From assembly GCA_910585455.1 (NCBI GenBank), contig CAJUEL010000025.1:3866-67865 (forward strand): DNA of 64,000 nucleotides, written 5' to 3'. Origin of the DNA: an uncultured Eisenbergiella sp. (lineage in GTDB: Bacteria; Bacillota; Clostridia; Lachnospirales; Lachnospiraceae). Positions 50,801-59,598 of this stretch are shown in pieces. A model generated the notes under the pieces. It saw nothing but the letters and a program-made list of their open reading frames with translations, made no database searches and was not told the origin of the DNA. The position numbers were made by a program, and so were the translations under genes. Each line of letters begins with the position of its first letter. Position 1 is the stretch's first letter.

Positions 50801-50943
50801 CGAAGCTGTGTGATATATCGGATGGTATGGCGGTATTCGACGATAAATCCGGGAATTTGCGGCAGTGCAGCTTATATTCCCTCCGGGAGCTGATCGCTCT
50901 CGGAGAGGAAATCCATATAGAGGAAAAACAAAAAGCAGAATGA
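47812..50943 (+). CDS. Transmembrane serine/threonine protein kinase with propeller-like outer domain
   Basis: A 1043-residue Hanks-type kinase. The kinase domain spans about 8-383: glycine loop GEGGGGIVY at 17-25, Lys38 in VVLK, catalytic Asp132 in HGDIKPAN, and Asp150 in the metal-binding DYN (DFG variant). Inside the activation region a Thr/Glu/Ser/Gly-rich insertion of about 125 residues (182-308) splits SPEHYG from DVRSDIYSLGATLYHLLSG. A membrane segment lies at 397-417, and the outer 620 residues show repeated WD/PQQ-like strands. The start at 47812 follows GGAAGGAG. Probable partners are the FHA protein and PP2C phosphatase upstream. Confidence 0.9.
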   Translation: MSRVIAGVYEIQNKIGEGGGGIVYLGRHLRLDKQVVLKADRRTLQTKPETLRREVDMLKGLSHTYIPQVYDFVQEDGVVYTVMDFIEGESLDKLLKRNQPITQPQVISWACQLLEALVYLHGRPPHGILHGDIKPANIMLRRSGDICLIDYNIALALGENGAVKAGFSRGYASPEHYGIEYAGRKRGTSESSLTAMRASRQNFPEKKAESKEVCETMSVGAAAETEAMVTETTEVLPADVTETMPGEVTEGTFAGATETMAAEAPQMMGEYRAASSAAWKSTDRHLSGGLQMSGGSQSSGGSSTGGQGSVLLDVRSDIYSLGATLYHLLSGQRPAQDALVVAPLGADICSPAVSGILQKSMEPDPAMRYQTAQEMLDAFLGLYDNDERTIRHKKRIRRSAAALATLFLAGGVSAFIGLKQLEQRQAALALAEYSGNALAKGDVFEAVSLSLQAIPEGKSIWEAPVTAQAQKALTDALGVYDLSDGFKALETVELPGAPMKLAMSPEGTRFAAVYAYEVMVFDLESGHEILTLPMQESALSDVVFLDENCIVYAGIQGVTAYDMEAQEARWTQEPATTLAVSEDHSVVAAVNRDESHAAVYDADDGRKRAECFFEGKHLSVAVNDIFADPKDSIFVLNRDGSMLAVSFSDGGLMLFDLHEPEQDLIIYETSDYVHFEGGFYGDDFAFTAEQSGESLFGIVDTVEAVYMEGYRSRNRLLMTADGNGICLADGNLLVRLSGKELRETELAYADGANITAFAVGENHVLVATDKNQFSFYDSSANRMSVENGTENSDFVILGKKYAVVGNRSEPFLRILKLEDHREAQLLSYDAHYSHDEARISADKKTAMLFGYQDFRIYSMDGKLVAQEKLPDAEQIYDQQFRKDKDRSWLEVIWYDGTVRCYSAADGSLIQEERKEAPAKDLYEEFFTDRYRIASVLHGTPEVYDLETGKSVGKLEEDSYLTYVTQVGENLMTEYISAAGERYGLLLNENLQTLAYLPKLCDISDGMAVFDDKSGNLRQCSLYSLRELIALGEEIHIEEKQKAE

Positions 50944-50960
50944 AAGGAGAAGTGGATGGC

Positions 50961-53900
50961 ATGAAACGCATCAAACAAAAGCTGGCGGTATTGCTGGCAG
51001 CGCTGTTGCTGATGCAAGGCTTATCGGCGATGGCGACGGAGCCCCAGACTGGGGGAACAGTGGAGACACAGGCAACAGAAGAAAGCCCTGCAGAGGAAAG
51101 CTCTGTAGAGGAAAGTCCAGTGGAAAAGGAATCTGTGGAAGAAAGCTCTGAGGAAGAGAGTTTTGAAGAGGAAAGCTCTGTGGAGGCGAGTGATACGGAA
51201 GAAAGCTCTATAGAGGAAAACGCCACAGAGGAAACGGACGAAGCAGAAACAGAGGAAACGGAGACGGACGAAACGGAGACGGAGACAGACGAAACGGAAA
51301 CAGAAGAAACAGAAACGGAAGAGGAAAAGGAGAAATCCACAGTGCCGTCCGACGAAGTCAGATTTAATACAGGCAGCTGTGTGTTCAGCGTGGTCGGCAG
51401 AGAGGATTTTTTTGATAATGAGCTGGGAGATGCCCCTTTCGAAGAGGACGGAAGCTATACGATCAACATTCCGGAGGACAACCCGTTTTTCCCTTATGAG
51501 GTACAGTTTACTTATAAGGGGGAAGTGACAAATGAATGGTTTATGACCCCGGATGACAGCGTGACGGTAGGGGGACATACCTTCCGCGTGTCCGCATATT
51601 TCGACGGAACGGTTGTGACACAGATGAGCCTGAAGGTGGGCGGCAATACGGTGGTCGTTTATCCCGAGAAGAAGGAATTTACGGATGGGGATGGGATAGA
51701 GGCATTGTCGTTGCTGCCGCTGGACCATAAATATCTGACGGTTGATCTGTCCGGGTATACACCGGCGGAGCTGACGATGGTTTCTTTCGATTCCATTTTT
51801 ACCGGAGCTACAGCGCTGACGGATATGGATAAGGTGGTTTGGGGATATAGTTCTGACGACGATTATGTAATAAGCTCATCGGGAGACAAAATCGATTTAA
51901 GCTATTATACTTATTCGGGGGGCACTACATGGGAGATGATTGTCGGTGATGGAGATCAGCTGACGGATACGAATAAACGTTATGATGTAAGAATTCAAAC
52001 GACGAGATCTGAGGATTGGCTGCTTCCTACTGTGTATGTGCAGGATAAGGAAGGAAATCGCAGTCCAATCGATGTGACAGTAAACAGATATAACGATGAT
52101 GCCAGTAGTTTATGGTTGCGATGGCAGGATATTTATGTGTCTCTGAAAGAGTTTGGGGATGATGTACAGACTTATTTAGCTTTTGATACATATTTAGCTT
52201 TTGATATTAATTTTGCGGGTTTTCAGAATACGCAGGTGGATCATTTTGAAATTTATGAGGGAATACTTGAATCAGTCTCAGAAATTCCGACAGGTAGGAA
52301 TATTACGGATATCATCTGTAATGCGAATATGGGACAGAAAGATGCGGGATATCTTATTCCTCCAATCAACCCTACAGCGAGTAGCTTAAGCATTACATTG
52401 GTGACCTATGATACAGTGGGAAATGTAACAGGATTTTTGCCATTTTTCGTGCATTATTCAGTGGAGAGTAATCATATATATATTGATGCGATATATGATA
52501 GAAATCAAGGGTATAGCCGTAATGTTGATAATGATAAGTATGGTGAAATTAAGGATGGTTGCTATTATATTACACAAAGGCTTGACTATGGATATGCAGT
52601 TGATAATGAATATTATCTGGTATTGAAATATTGGAAAGGGGGTGCAGAAAGTGTAGCGGATGTGACGGCCGCTTTCGTAGGAAATTATAGCTCTATAGGA
52701 GAGGCAATATCCAAAGGTGCAACGGATATTAAAAATCAGTTATTTAATGCAAGCTATGATAGTGGAGGATATCCGGCTAACTACAGTCAAGGAGTTGAAT
52801 TTTCTATTTTCGTGGGAGCTGACGGGAATAAAGAGCAGGAAATTTATCATTACAATGTTAAAACAGAAGAGAGCGAGAAATACCTGAGTAGCAATACATC
52901 TGCAGACTTCTATGGTCTTAAGGATAAGAATGGAAATGATATTCCATGTTATGTAGTAGCCGCAGAAGAAGATTCCTATGCCGAACATAGCTACAGGACT
53001 ATTTTTGTCAATGAGGGGACTGACTTATCAAGCCTGGCACCGCTGTTTACTGAAAGTAATGGCAGAAGGCTATACACGGGCGGCAGCAGCACACCGGAAG
53101 TCAGCGGACAAAGTCTGCATGATTTTTTGAATGGTCCGGTACAATATACTGTCGCTGCAGAAAACGGGAAAGATTCGAAAAATTACTGGCTGCAGGTGGT
53201 GTGTGCAGAAAGCGGAGTGAGCAAGCTTTATGTGAACAGTCTGGCAGACAGTGAAGCGAAGACGAATATCGAAAATGGCGTAACGTATTCGATCAGAGAA
53301 CTCCTTTTGGATGACAATCATGACGGCAGGCATGATATTTTATTGGCCAATATAGGGACAGAAGCGATTCCCGGATTATCGGTGGAATTGGTATCAGATT
53401 CTGTTGCGCTGGATGCCTACTGGACGTTGAGCGGGAAAAATGCTTTGGACGGAATTTCCACATTGACCGGAAATGATGATTTATCCAATTTAGCTAAAAT
53501 CCGTTTGAAGGCCAAAGCAGGCGTAGAGGAAGGAACAGAAGTCACCGGAACGTTGACCATCCGCTCTGATGGAACTGATTTGATGGTATTTAACCTAACA
53601 GGTACGATCGGCAATCCTGTTATCACGACAAAAGAAATTCCTGCAGCGGTTAAATATGTTCCTTATGGGACGATCATCCAGAACAATAATAAATACAGGC
53701 AGAACAAAGTGAGCTATCGCCTGGTGAGCGGAAGATTACCGGGAGGAATGGAGGTACGCGAAAACGGTGAGATTTACGGGGTACCTACAGAAACCGGCGA
53801 ATTTACATTTACTGTAACGATGCAGAATAGTTACGCTTCATTTTTACCCAGCACGAGGGAATTTACTCTCACGGTATTGGAAAATACAGATGCTAACGTG

Positions 53901-54836
53901 GACGGAGCGACGGATCAGGGCTACGATTTGACACAACGCGTGGGAAATATTTATCTGGCGGCAGCGGATACCTTCAGCGGATCACAGCTGATGGTATCAC
54001 AGGGCATATTCGATGAATTTGTAGATATCTTCCTTGACGGTAACAAATTAGTACAGAATGTGGACTATGAGGCGGAGTCGGGAAGCACGAGAATTACGCT
54101 TCGCAACCAGACGCTGAGGGCAGCTAATACGCCGGGAACCCATACATTGGGAATTGAGTTTAGAACAGGAGACGAAAAGACTTTACGGCGTGCGGCCCAG
54201 AACTATCTTGTCATTGGGAATACGCCTGGGACAATTGATACGCCAGAGAATAATGGAAATGGGGGCAACGGCGGAAACTCCGGCAATAACGGCAGTGATG
54301 AGGACGGCGGTGCAGATAGCGCGGCTGTGCCTGGTACGATCGCGGTAGCGCCGAAACAGCCGACAGCAGGTCTGGATGCGAATGCCGCATTGCAGATTCC
54401 GTTGCCGGAAAATACGGGAACAGAAGCAATTTCCTACACAGTGCAAAAGGGCGATACTTTGTGGAAGATTGCGCAAAGATATTATGGTTCCGGCAGCTAC
54501 TGGCAGAAGATTTATCAGGATAACTCGCAGATCATTCAGGATCCGAACAGGATTTATGCAGGGCAGGTGCTCTTGATTTACCTGACAGCGAACACAAATG
54601 TTGTATCGCCGACAGACGGACAGGCGGATACAGCAGCGGACACGGAAACGGGCGTTGCAGACATGGATCCGAACGCTACTTATTATACGGTACAGGACGG
54701 AGACAACCTGTGGAAAATTGCCGTGAAGTTTTATGGAAAGGGATGGCGCTGGAGAAGGATACTCCATGCGAACGATTCCATCCGTGATCCGAAATATATT
54801 TATAAAGGACAGGTGCTTTTGATTCCAGATGTTTAA
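50961..54836 (+). CDS. Large secreted surface protein with two C-terminal LysM domains
   Basis: A 1291-residue exported protein. A signal peptide (about 1-26, KQKLAVLLAALLLMQGLSAMA) precedes an acidic Glu/Thr/Ser repeat region (about 37-127), then a long beta-rich part, a putative Ig-like domain (about 885-974), a Gly/Asn linker, and two LysM domains: TVQKGDTLWKIAQRYYG at about 1160 and TVQDGDNLWKIAVKFYG at about 1242. LysM binds peptidoglycan, so the protein is wall-attached. An in-frame ATG at 50940, overlapping the kinase stop, is an alternative start (7 residues longer). Its place after the kinase suggests a co-regulated or regulated surface structure. Confidence 0.82.
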   Translation: MKRIKQKLAVLLAALLLMQGLSAMATEPQTGGTVETQATEESPAEESSVEESPVEKESVEESSEEESFEEESSVEASDTEESSIEENATEETDEAETEETETDETETETDETETEETETEEEKEKSTVPSDEVRFNTGSCVFSVVGREDFFDNELGDAPFEEDGSYTINIPEDNPFFPYEVQFTYKGEVTNEWFMTPDDSVTVGGHTFRVSAYFDGTVVTQMSLKVGGNTVVVYPEKKEFTDGDGIEALSLLPLDHKYLTVDLSGYTPAELTMVSFDSIFTGATALTDMDKVVWGYSSDDDYVISSSGDKIDLSYYTYSGGTTWEMIVGDGDQLTDTNKRYDVRIQTTRSEDWLLPTVYVQDKEGNRSPIDVTVNRYNDDASSLWLRWQDIYVSLKEFGDDVQTYLAFDTYLAFDINFAGFQNTQVDHFEIYEGILESVSEIPTGRNITDIICNANMGQKDAGYLIPPINPTASSLSITLVTYDTVGNVTGFLPFFVHYSVESNHIYIDAIYDRNQGYSRNVDNDKYGEIKDGCYYITQRLDYGYAVDNEYYLVLKYWKGGAESVADVTAAFVGNYSSIGEAISKGATDIKNQLFNASYDSGGYPANYSQGVEFSIFVGADGNKEQEIYHYNVKTEESEKYLSSNTSADFYGLKDKNGNDIPCYVVAAEEDSYAEHSYRTIFVNEGTDLSSLAPLFTESNGRRLYTGGSSTPEVSGQSLHDFLNGPVQYTVAAENGKDSKNYWLQVVCAESGVSKLYVNSLADSEAKTNIENGVTYSIRELLLDDNHDGRHDILLANIGTEAIPGLSVELVSDSVALDAYWTLSGKNALDGISTLTGNDDLSNLAKIRLKAKAGVEEGTEVTGTLTIRSDGTDLMVFNLTGTIGNPVITTKEIPAAVKYVPYGTIIQNNNKYRQNKVSYRLVSGRLPGGMEVRENGEIYGVPTETGEFTFTVTMQNSYASFLPSTREFTLTVLENTDANVDGATDQGYDLTQRVGNIYLAAADTFSGSQLMVSQGIFDEFVDIFLDGNKLVQNVDYEAESGSTRITLRNQTLRAANTPGTHTLGIEFRTGDEKTLRRAAQNYLVIGNTPGTIDTPENNGNGGNGGNSGNNGSDEDGGADSAAVPGTIAVAPKQPTAGLDANAALQIPLPENTGTEAISYTVQKGDTLWKIAQRYYGSGSYWQKIYQDNSQIIQDPNRIYAGQVLLIYLTANTNVVSPTDGQADTAADTETGVADMDPNATYYTVQDGDNLWKIAVKFYGKGWRWRRILHANDSIRDPKYIYKGQVLLIPDV

Positions 54837-54898
54837 TGCTGCATCTGGCAAAGAATGCGGCGGTAAATGCAACATTTGTATTGATACTTGTTAAAAAG

Positions 54899-54932
54899 AC
54901 GGCACAGCTCGATGATCAGAGCTGTGCCCTTT
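54899..54932 (+). terminator. Intrinsic terminator after the LysM protein gene
   Basis: GGCACAGCTC pairs with GAGCTGTGCC over an 8-nt loop at 54900-54927, followed by a T-rich tail (CTTTACTTT). It ends the Tad/kinase/LysM block. A promoter for the next gene would lie in the following 70 bp; no clear pair is seen. Confidence 0.75.
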
Positions 54933-55001
54933 ACTTTCAAACTGTTTTCGGATATAATGGCACCAGTGGCTTTGAACGGCAATCCGATAGCGGGGGATGA
55001 T

Positions 55002-56699
55002 ATGGCGAGGAATGTAGGCATTGGAATTCAGAATTTTGAAAAGCTGATAAGCAACCAATATTTATATATCGATAAAACCGGATTTATAAAGGAATGGTGG
55101 GAAAGCGGCGACGACGTGACGCTGATCACCCGCCCCAGAAGATTTGGTAAAACCCTGAACATGAACATGCTGGAACGTTTTTTTTCGCTGGAATATGAAG
55201 GGCAGGGAGCGGTATTTGAAGGCTTGTCCATCTGGAAAGAGGAAAAATACCAAAAGCTGCAGGGAAGTTGTCCGGTGATTTTTTTGAGCTTTGCGGATGT
55301 GAAGGCAAACACCTTTTTGCAGGCGCGGGAAAAGATATGCATGCTGATGAAAGAATTGTATGGCAGATATGACTTCTTGCTGACCGGCGGAACGCTTAAG
55401 GAAGGAGAAGCGGAATTTTTTCGTGGGATTTTTACGGAAATGACGGATTCCATGCTCGCTTATTCCATCAAAAATTTATCCGGCTATCTTTCCCGCTATT
55501 ATGGGAAAAAGGTGCTGATCCTGCTGGACGAATATGATACGCCCTTACAGGAGGCCTGGGTATATGGCTATTGGCAGGAAATGGCGGATCTGATCAGCGG
55601 TCTGTTGAATTCGTCCTTTAAGACCAATCCTTATCTTGACAGGGCGGTTATGACGGGAATTACGCGGGTGAGTAAGGAATCCATTTTTTCGGATCTGAAC
55701 AATCTGGAGGTGGTTACCACCACATCGGAGAAATATGCGGACTGTTTTGGATTTACGCAGGAAGAGGTGTGGGCAGCGCTTGCAGAATGTGGCCTGTCTG
55801 AAAAAAGGGCGGCGGTGAAGGAATGGTATGACGGATTCTGTTTCGGGCAAAAAAGGGATATTTATAACCCCTGGTCCATCATCAATTACCTGGATAAGAA
55901 GCGATTTTCGGCTTATTGGGCCAATACCAGCAGCAACGGGCTGGTAAGCAAGCTGATCAGGGAAGGAAACGCGGAAATAAAATTATCCATGGAAAGCCTT
56001 CTAAAGGGAGAGCATCTGTATAAGGAAATTGAAGAGCAGATCATATTTGAGCAGCTTGGTGAGGATGAAAATGCCATATGGAGCCTGCTTCTGGCGGGCG
56101 GTTATCTGAAAGTAGAAGGATATGTGCAGGATGAAGGATCAGGAGAAGACAGATATGAATTATCGTTGACGAATAAGGAAGTGCAGATCACGTTCCGGAA
56201 GCTGATCAAGAGATGGTTTTTGGATGCCGGGACCGCATACAACGGTTTTATCAGGGCGATGCTGCTAAATGATGTCAAAGCGATGAACGTTTATATGAAT
56301 CAGGTGGCGCTGGCATCCTTCAGTTGTTTTGACAGCGGAAAAAAGCCGTCCGTCAGAACGGAGCCGGAACGGTTCTATCATGGCTTTGTATTGGGGCTGG
56401 CAGTGGAGCTGGCGGACCGTTATGTGATCACTTCCAACCGGGAAAGCGGATTCGGCCGGTGCGATGTGATGCTGGAGCCCAAAAGAGAGCAGGACAGCGC
56501 CTTTATCATGGAGTTTAAGGTGCATGATCCGGGAGAAGAGGGGACGCTTCGGGATACCGCCCAAAGGGCGCTTGAGCAGATAGAAAGGCTGCAATACGCA
56601 ACAGCCCTGGAAGCCCGCGGAATTTCCCAAAAGAGAATTCGAAAATATGGTTTTGCCTTTGAAGGAAAAAAAGTTTATATAGAAGAGGGAGGAAACTGA
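55002..56699 (+). CDS. AAA-family ATPase with C-terminal PD-(D/E)XK nuclease-like domain
   Basis: A 565-residue protein of the AAA-ATPase-like/PDDEXK group that is abundant in Lachnospiraceae. The N-terminus NVGIGIQNFEKL, then Walker A in RPRRFGKTLNMN, and LILLDEYDTPLQEA as Walker B. The C-terminal nuclease-like motif has Asp in GRCDVMLEP and E-x-K in MEFKV. The start at 55002 has GGGGGATG upstream. These proteins are thought to derive from mobile or defence elements; activity is not established. It lies before a sugar importer that starts 1 bp after it. Confidence 0.85.
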   Translation: MARNVGIGIQNFEKLISNQYLYIDKTGFIKEWWESGDDVTLITRPRRFGKTLNMNMLERFFSLEYEGQGAVFEGLSIWKEEKYQKLQGSCPVIFLSFADVKANTFLQAREKICMLMKELYGRYDFLLTGGTLKEGEAEFFRGIFTEMTDSMLAYSIKNLSGYLSRYYGKKVLILLDEYDTPLQEAWVYGYWQEMADLISGLLNSSFKTNPYLDRAVMTGITRVSKESIFSDLNNLEVVTTTSEKYADCFGFTQEEVWAALAECGLSEKRAAVKEWYDGFCFGQKRDIYNPWSIINYLDKKRFSAYWANTSSNGLVSKLIREGNAEIKLSMESLLKGEHLYKEIEEQIIFEQLGEDENAIWSLLLAGGYLKVEGYVQDEGSGEDRYELSLTNKEVQITFRKLIKRWFLDAGTAYNGFIRAMLLNDVKAMNVYMNQVALASFSCFDSGKKPSVRTEPERFYHGFVLGLAVELADRYVITSNRESGFGRCDVMLEPKREQDSAFIMEFKVHDPGEEGTLRDTAQRALEQIERLQYATALEARGISQKRIRKYGFAFEGKKVYIEEGGN

Positions 56700-56700
56700 C

Positions 56701-57795
56701 ATGGAGGTCATTTTACAGAATCTGACCAAAAAATTTCCGGGCAGAGACAGAAAACGCCGGGAGGATGTGATTGCCGTCAATGATTTTTCCTATGAAATAC
56801 CGGACGGAAAGCTGATCGGGCTTTTGGGCCCGTCCGGCTGCGGCAAAAGCACCACGCTCAATTTAATCAGCGGTCTGCTAAAGCCCACCAGCGGTAAAAT
56901 ATTTTTCGGGAAGGACGATGTCACCAATCTGCAGCCGGAAAACCGGGGAATTGGGCTGGTGTTCCAGAACTACGCCCTCTATCCCCACCTGACGGTGCTG
57001 CAAAACATCCTGTTTCCGCTGCAAAACCTGAAAGGAAAGGAGAAGCTTTCCAAAGAGGAGATGAAGAAAAAAGCGCTGGAGGCGGCAGGGCTGGTGCAGA
57101 TCGAGGGGCTGCTGGACAGAAAGCCCGGGGAGCTGTCCGGCGGGCAGCAGCAGCGGGTGGCGATCGCGAGGGCGCTGGTGAAGAGACCGAGGGTGCTTTT
57201 GCTGGACGAGCCGCTTTCCAATCTGGACGCGCGCCTGCGTCTTGAGACCCGGGAGGAAATCCGCAGGATTCAGAAGGAGACGGGCATCACCACGATTTTT
57301 GTGACCCATGATCAGGAGGAGGCGATGAGCATTTCCGATGAGATCGTCGTCATGAAGGAGGGCGTCGTGCAGCAGATCGGCAGGCCTCAGGAGGTCTATG
57401 ACAATCCGGTCAACCTGTTCGTGGCAAAATTTCTGGGCACGCCGCCCATAAACGTGTTCGATGGGCAGGTCCGGGACGGCATGCTCTATATCGGAAAGGA
57501 CGGTGTGCTCCCCGTAAAGGGCGTCGCCGACAAAGCGGTGTACGCAGGCATCCGCCCGGAGGGATTCCTTTTGCAAAAGGATGGTCCTCTCACATGCAGT
57601 CTGCAGGGCGTGGAGGTGACGGGACGGGATGTGAGCGTGGTTTCCCACAATCCGGCGGCGCTTGGCCCTTCCGTCCGGTCGATCATCAGCGCGGAGGTCC
57701 CGGTGGATACGGCAAAAAAGGAAGTGCGTTTTTCCTTAAAGCCCGGGAAGGTATGCCTGTTCGATAAAACGACAGAACAGAGAATTTTATTTTGA
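56701..57795 (+). CDS. Sugar ABC transporter ATP-binding protein (MsmK/UgpC type)
   Basis: A 364-residue importer ATPase. Walker A is GPSGCGKST, Q-loop FQNYALYPHLT, signature LSGGQQQRVAIARAL, Walker B LLLDEP, and the switch His in THDQEEAMS. A C-terminal OB-like regulatory domain (about 240-364) is present. It should energise uptake through the two permeases that follow. The start is 1 bp after the AAA-type gene stop; AGAGGGAGGAAAC is in the gap region. Confidence 0.93.
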   Translation: MEVILQNLTKKFPGRDRKRREDVIAVNDFSYEIPDGKLIGLLGPSGCGKSTTLNLISGLLKPTSGKIFFGKDDVTNLQPENRGIGLVFQNYALYPHLTVLQNILFPLQNLKGKEKLSKEEMKKKALEAAGLVQIEGLLDRKPGELSGGQQQRVAIARALVKRPRVLLLDEPLSNLDARLRLETREEIRRIQKETGITTIFVTHDQEEAMSISDEIVVMKEGVVQQIGRPQEVYDNPVNLFVAKFLGTPPINVFDGQVRDGMLYIGKDGVLPVKGVADKAVYAGIRPEGFLLQKDGPLTCSLQGVEVTGRDVSVVSHNPAALGPSVRSIISAEVPVDTAKKEVRFSLKPGKVCLFDKTTEQRILF

Positions 57796-57812
57796 CGGAG
57801 GCTTCGCATCAT

Positions 57813-58718
57813 ATGAAAAGAGAAAAATCGGATATGGGAAGCCCCAGAGGGTGGCTCTATCTGCTGCCGGCGATCCTGTTTCTGGGAGTTTTTATGGTGT
57901 ACCCGCTGATCGACGTGTTTATTTATTCCTTTGAGGAGGGGTATAATTTCGCCTCCCAGACCTATTTCGGCACGGGAACCTACAACTATTCCTATGTGCT
58001 GCACGACCCCTATTTTTTGCAGGCGGTCAAAAATACCTTTGTGCTGGTCATCATCACGGTGCCCCTTTCCACGGGAATCGCCCTGCTCATTTCGGTGGGG
58101 CTAAGCTCGATCGGGCCCCTTCGGAATCTGTTCCAGACCGTTTATTTTCTGCCCTACGTGACGAATACGCTGGCGGTCGGCCTGGTGTTCATGATTCTGT
58201 TTCAAAAGACGCCCTATTCGGACGGGCTGGTCAACCTTTTGCTTTCCTGGTTCGGCGCGGGCAGCGTGGACTTCATCGACGGTCCCTGGGGGGCAAAGAT
58301 GTTCGTGCTGTGCTTTTACACCATATGGGTGGTCATGCCCTTTAAAATCCTGATTCTGACCAGCGCTCTGGCGTCCGTCAACCGGGACTATTACAACGCC
58401 GCGCGGGTGGACGGCACCTCGAAATTCCGGATTTTCAGAAAAATCACCCTGCCGATGATTTCGCCGATGATTTTTTATCTGGTCATCACGGGCTTTATCG
58501 GCGCGTTCAAGGCCTACAGCGATGCGGTCGCCCTGTTCGGGACGAATCTGAACGCGGCGGAAATGAATACCATCGTCGGCTATGTGTACGACATGCTTTA
58601 TGGGGACAGCGGCGGTTATCCGTCCTATGCCTCCGCGGCGGCGATCATTCTGTTTGCCATCGTGCTGACCATCACCTGCATCAATCTGCTGGTCAGCAAA
58701 AAGAAAGTCCATTATTGA
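57813..58718 (+). CDS. Sugar ABC transporter permease, MalF/UgpA type
   Basis: A 301-residue membrane protein with six segments; the ATPase-docking EAA motif region reads NRDYYNAARVDGTSKFRIFRKITLP. The start at 57813 has GGAGG 11 nt upstream; a TTG at 57792 would overlap the ATPase gene and has no ribosome site. It pairs with the next gene. The substrate is a sugar or oligosaccharide, not identifiable here. Confidence 0.9.
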   Translation: MKREKSDMGSPRGWLYLLPAILFLGVFMVYPLIDVFIYSFEEGYNFASQTYFGTGTYNYSYVLHDPYFLQAVKNTFVLVIITVPLSTGIALLISVGLSSIGPLRNLFQTVYFLPYVTNTLAVGLVFMILFQKTPYSDGLVNLLLSWFGAGSVDFIDGPWGAKMFVLCFYTIWVVMPFKILILTSALASVNRDYYNAARVDGTSKFRIFRKITLPMISPMIFYLVITGFIGAFKAYSDAVALFGTNLNAAEMNTIVGYVYDMLYGDSGGYPSYASAAAIILFAIVLTITCINLLVSKKKVHY

Positions 58719-58731
58719 GGGGGATAAAAAA

Positions 58732-59598
58732 ATGACAGATTATGAAATCCTCGAAAAGAAAGTGAAGCGCCGGGATACAGTCATGCGGGCAGTCACCTAC
58801 GCAGGGCTGGCGCTCTGGGCGCTCATGGTGCTCTTTCCCTTTTACTGGATGGCGCTCACCTCCGTGAAGAGCTACAGCGCGTACAATTCGGAATATATCC
58901 CACAGTTTTTCACGCTGTCGCCCACCCTGCAAAATTATGCGGATGCCTTCACGGCGGTGCCTCTTGCCCGGTACTTTTTCAATACGGCGGTTTTTACGGT
59001 GGCTACGACGGCGATCATGCTGGTGGTGACAACCCTGGCGGCGTTCGCCTTCGCGCGTCTGGAATTTAAAGGGAAAAATGCGGTATTTGTTCTGTTTCTT
59101 TCCCTGATGATGATTCCGACGGAGCTGGTGGTCATCACCAATTTTGTGACGGTCACCAACCTGGACATGCGCAACTCCTACCTGGGGCTCATCCTGCCCT
59201 CCGTCACTTCGGTTTTTTACATTTATCTGTTGAAGGAAAATTTTGAGCAGGTGCCGGACAGCCTGTATTATGCGGCGAAGGTGGACGGAACCTCGGATTT
59301 TAAATACCTGCTGCGGGTGCTGGTGCCGATCGCCAGACCTACGCTCATCACCATCACGATTTTGAAGGTGATCGAATGCTGGAACTCCTATGTGTGGCCC
59401 CGGCTGATCACGGATGATGCGAATTATTTCCTTGTGTCCAACGGCATTCAGGAAATCCGGGAGAACGGCTTTGGACGGGAAAATATTCCGGCGATGATGG
59501 CGGCGGTGGTAGTGATTTCGCTGCCCCTGATCGTCCTGTTTTTACTATTCCGCAAAAAGGTGATGGAAGGCGTATCCAGAGGAGGGACCAAGGGATGA
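58732..59598 (+). CDS. Sugar ABC transporter permease, MalG/UgpE type
   Basis: A 288-residue membrane protein with six segments and the EAA motif DSLYYAAKVDGTSDFKYLLRVLVP. It is 13 bp after the MalF-type gene and overlaps the binding-protein gene by 4 bp (ATGA), so all four importer genes form one operon. Confidence 0.92.
   Translation: MTDYEILEKKVKRRDTVMRAVTYAGLALWALMVLFPFYWMALTSVKSYSAYNSEYIPQFFTLSPTLQNYADAFTAVPLARYFFNTAVFTVATTAIMLVVTTLAAFAFARLEFKGKNAVFVLFLSLMMIPTELVVITNFVTVTNLDMRNSYLGLILPSVTSVFYIYLLKENFEQVPDSLYYAAKVDGTSDFKYLLRVLVPIARPTLITITILKVIECWNSYVWPRLITDDANYFLVSNGIQEIRENGFGRENIPAMMAAVVVISLPLIVLFLLFRKKVMEGVSRGGTKG

Noticed and set aside
47812..50943. Kinase considered as an inactive pseudokinase because DFG reads DYN and HRD reads HGD
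   Set aside because: The catalytic Asp132, the metal-binding Asp150 and Lys38 are all present; such variants are common in active bacterial kinases.
51060..51350. Glu-rich coding repeat considered as a separate DNA repeat element
   Set aside because: It is explained by in-frame low-complexity coding sequence of the LysM protein.
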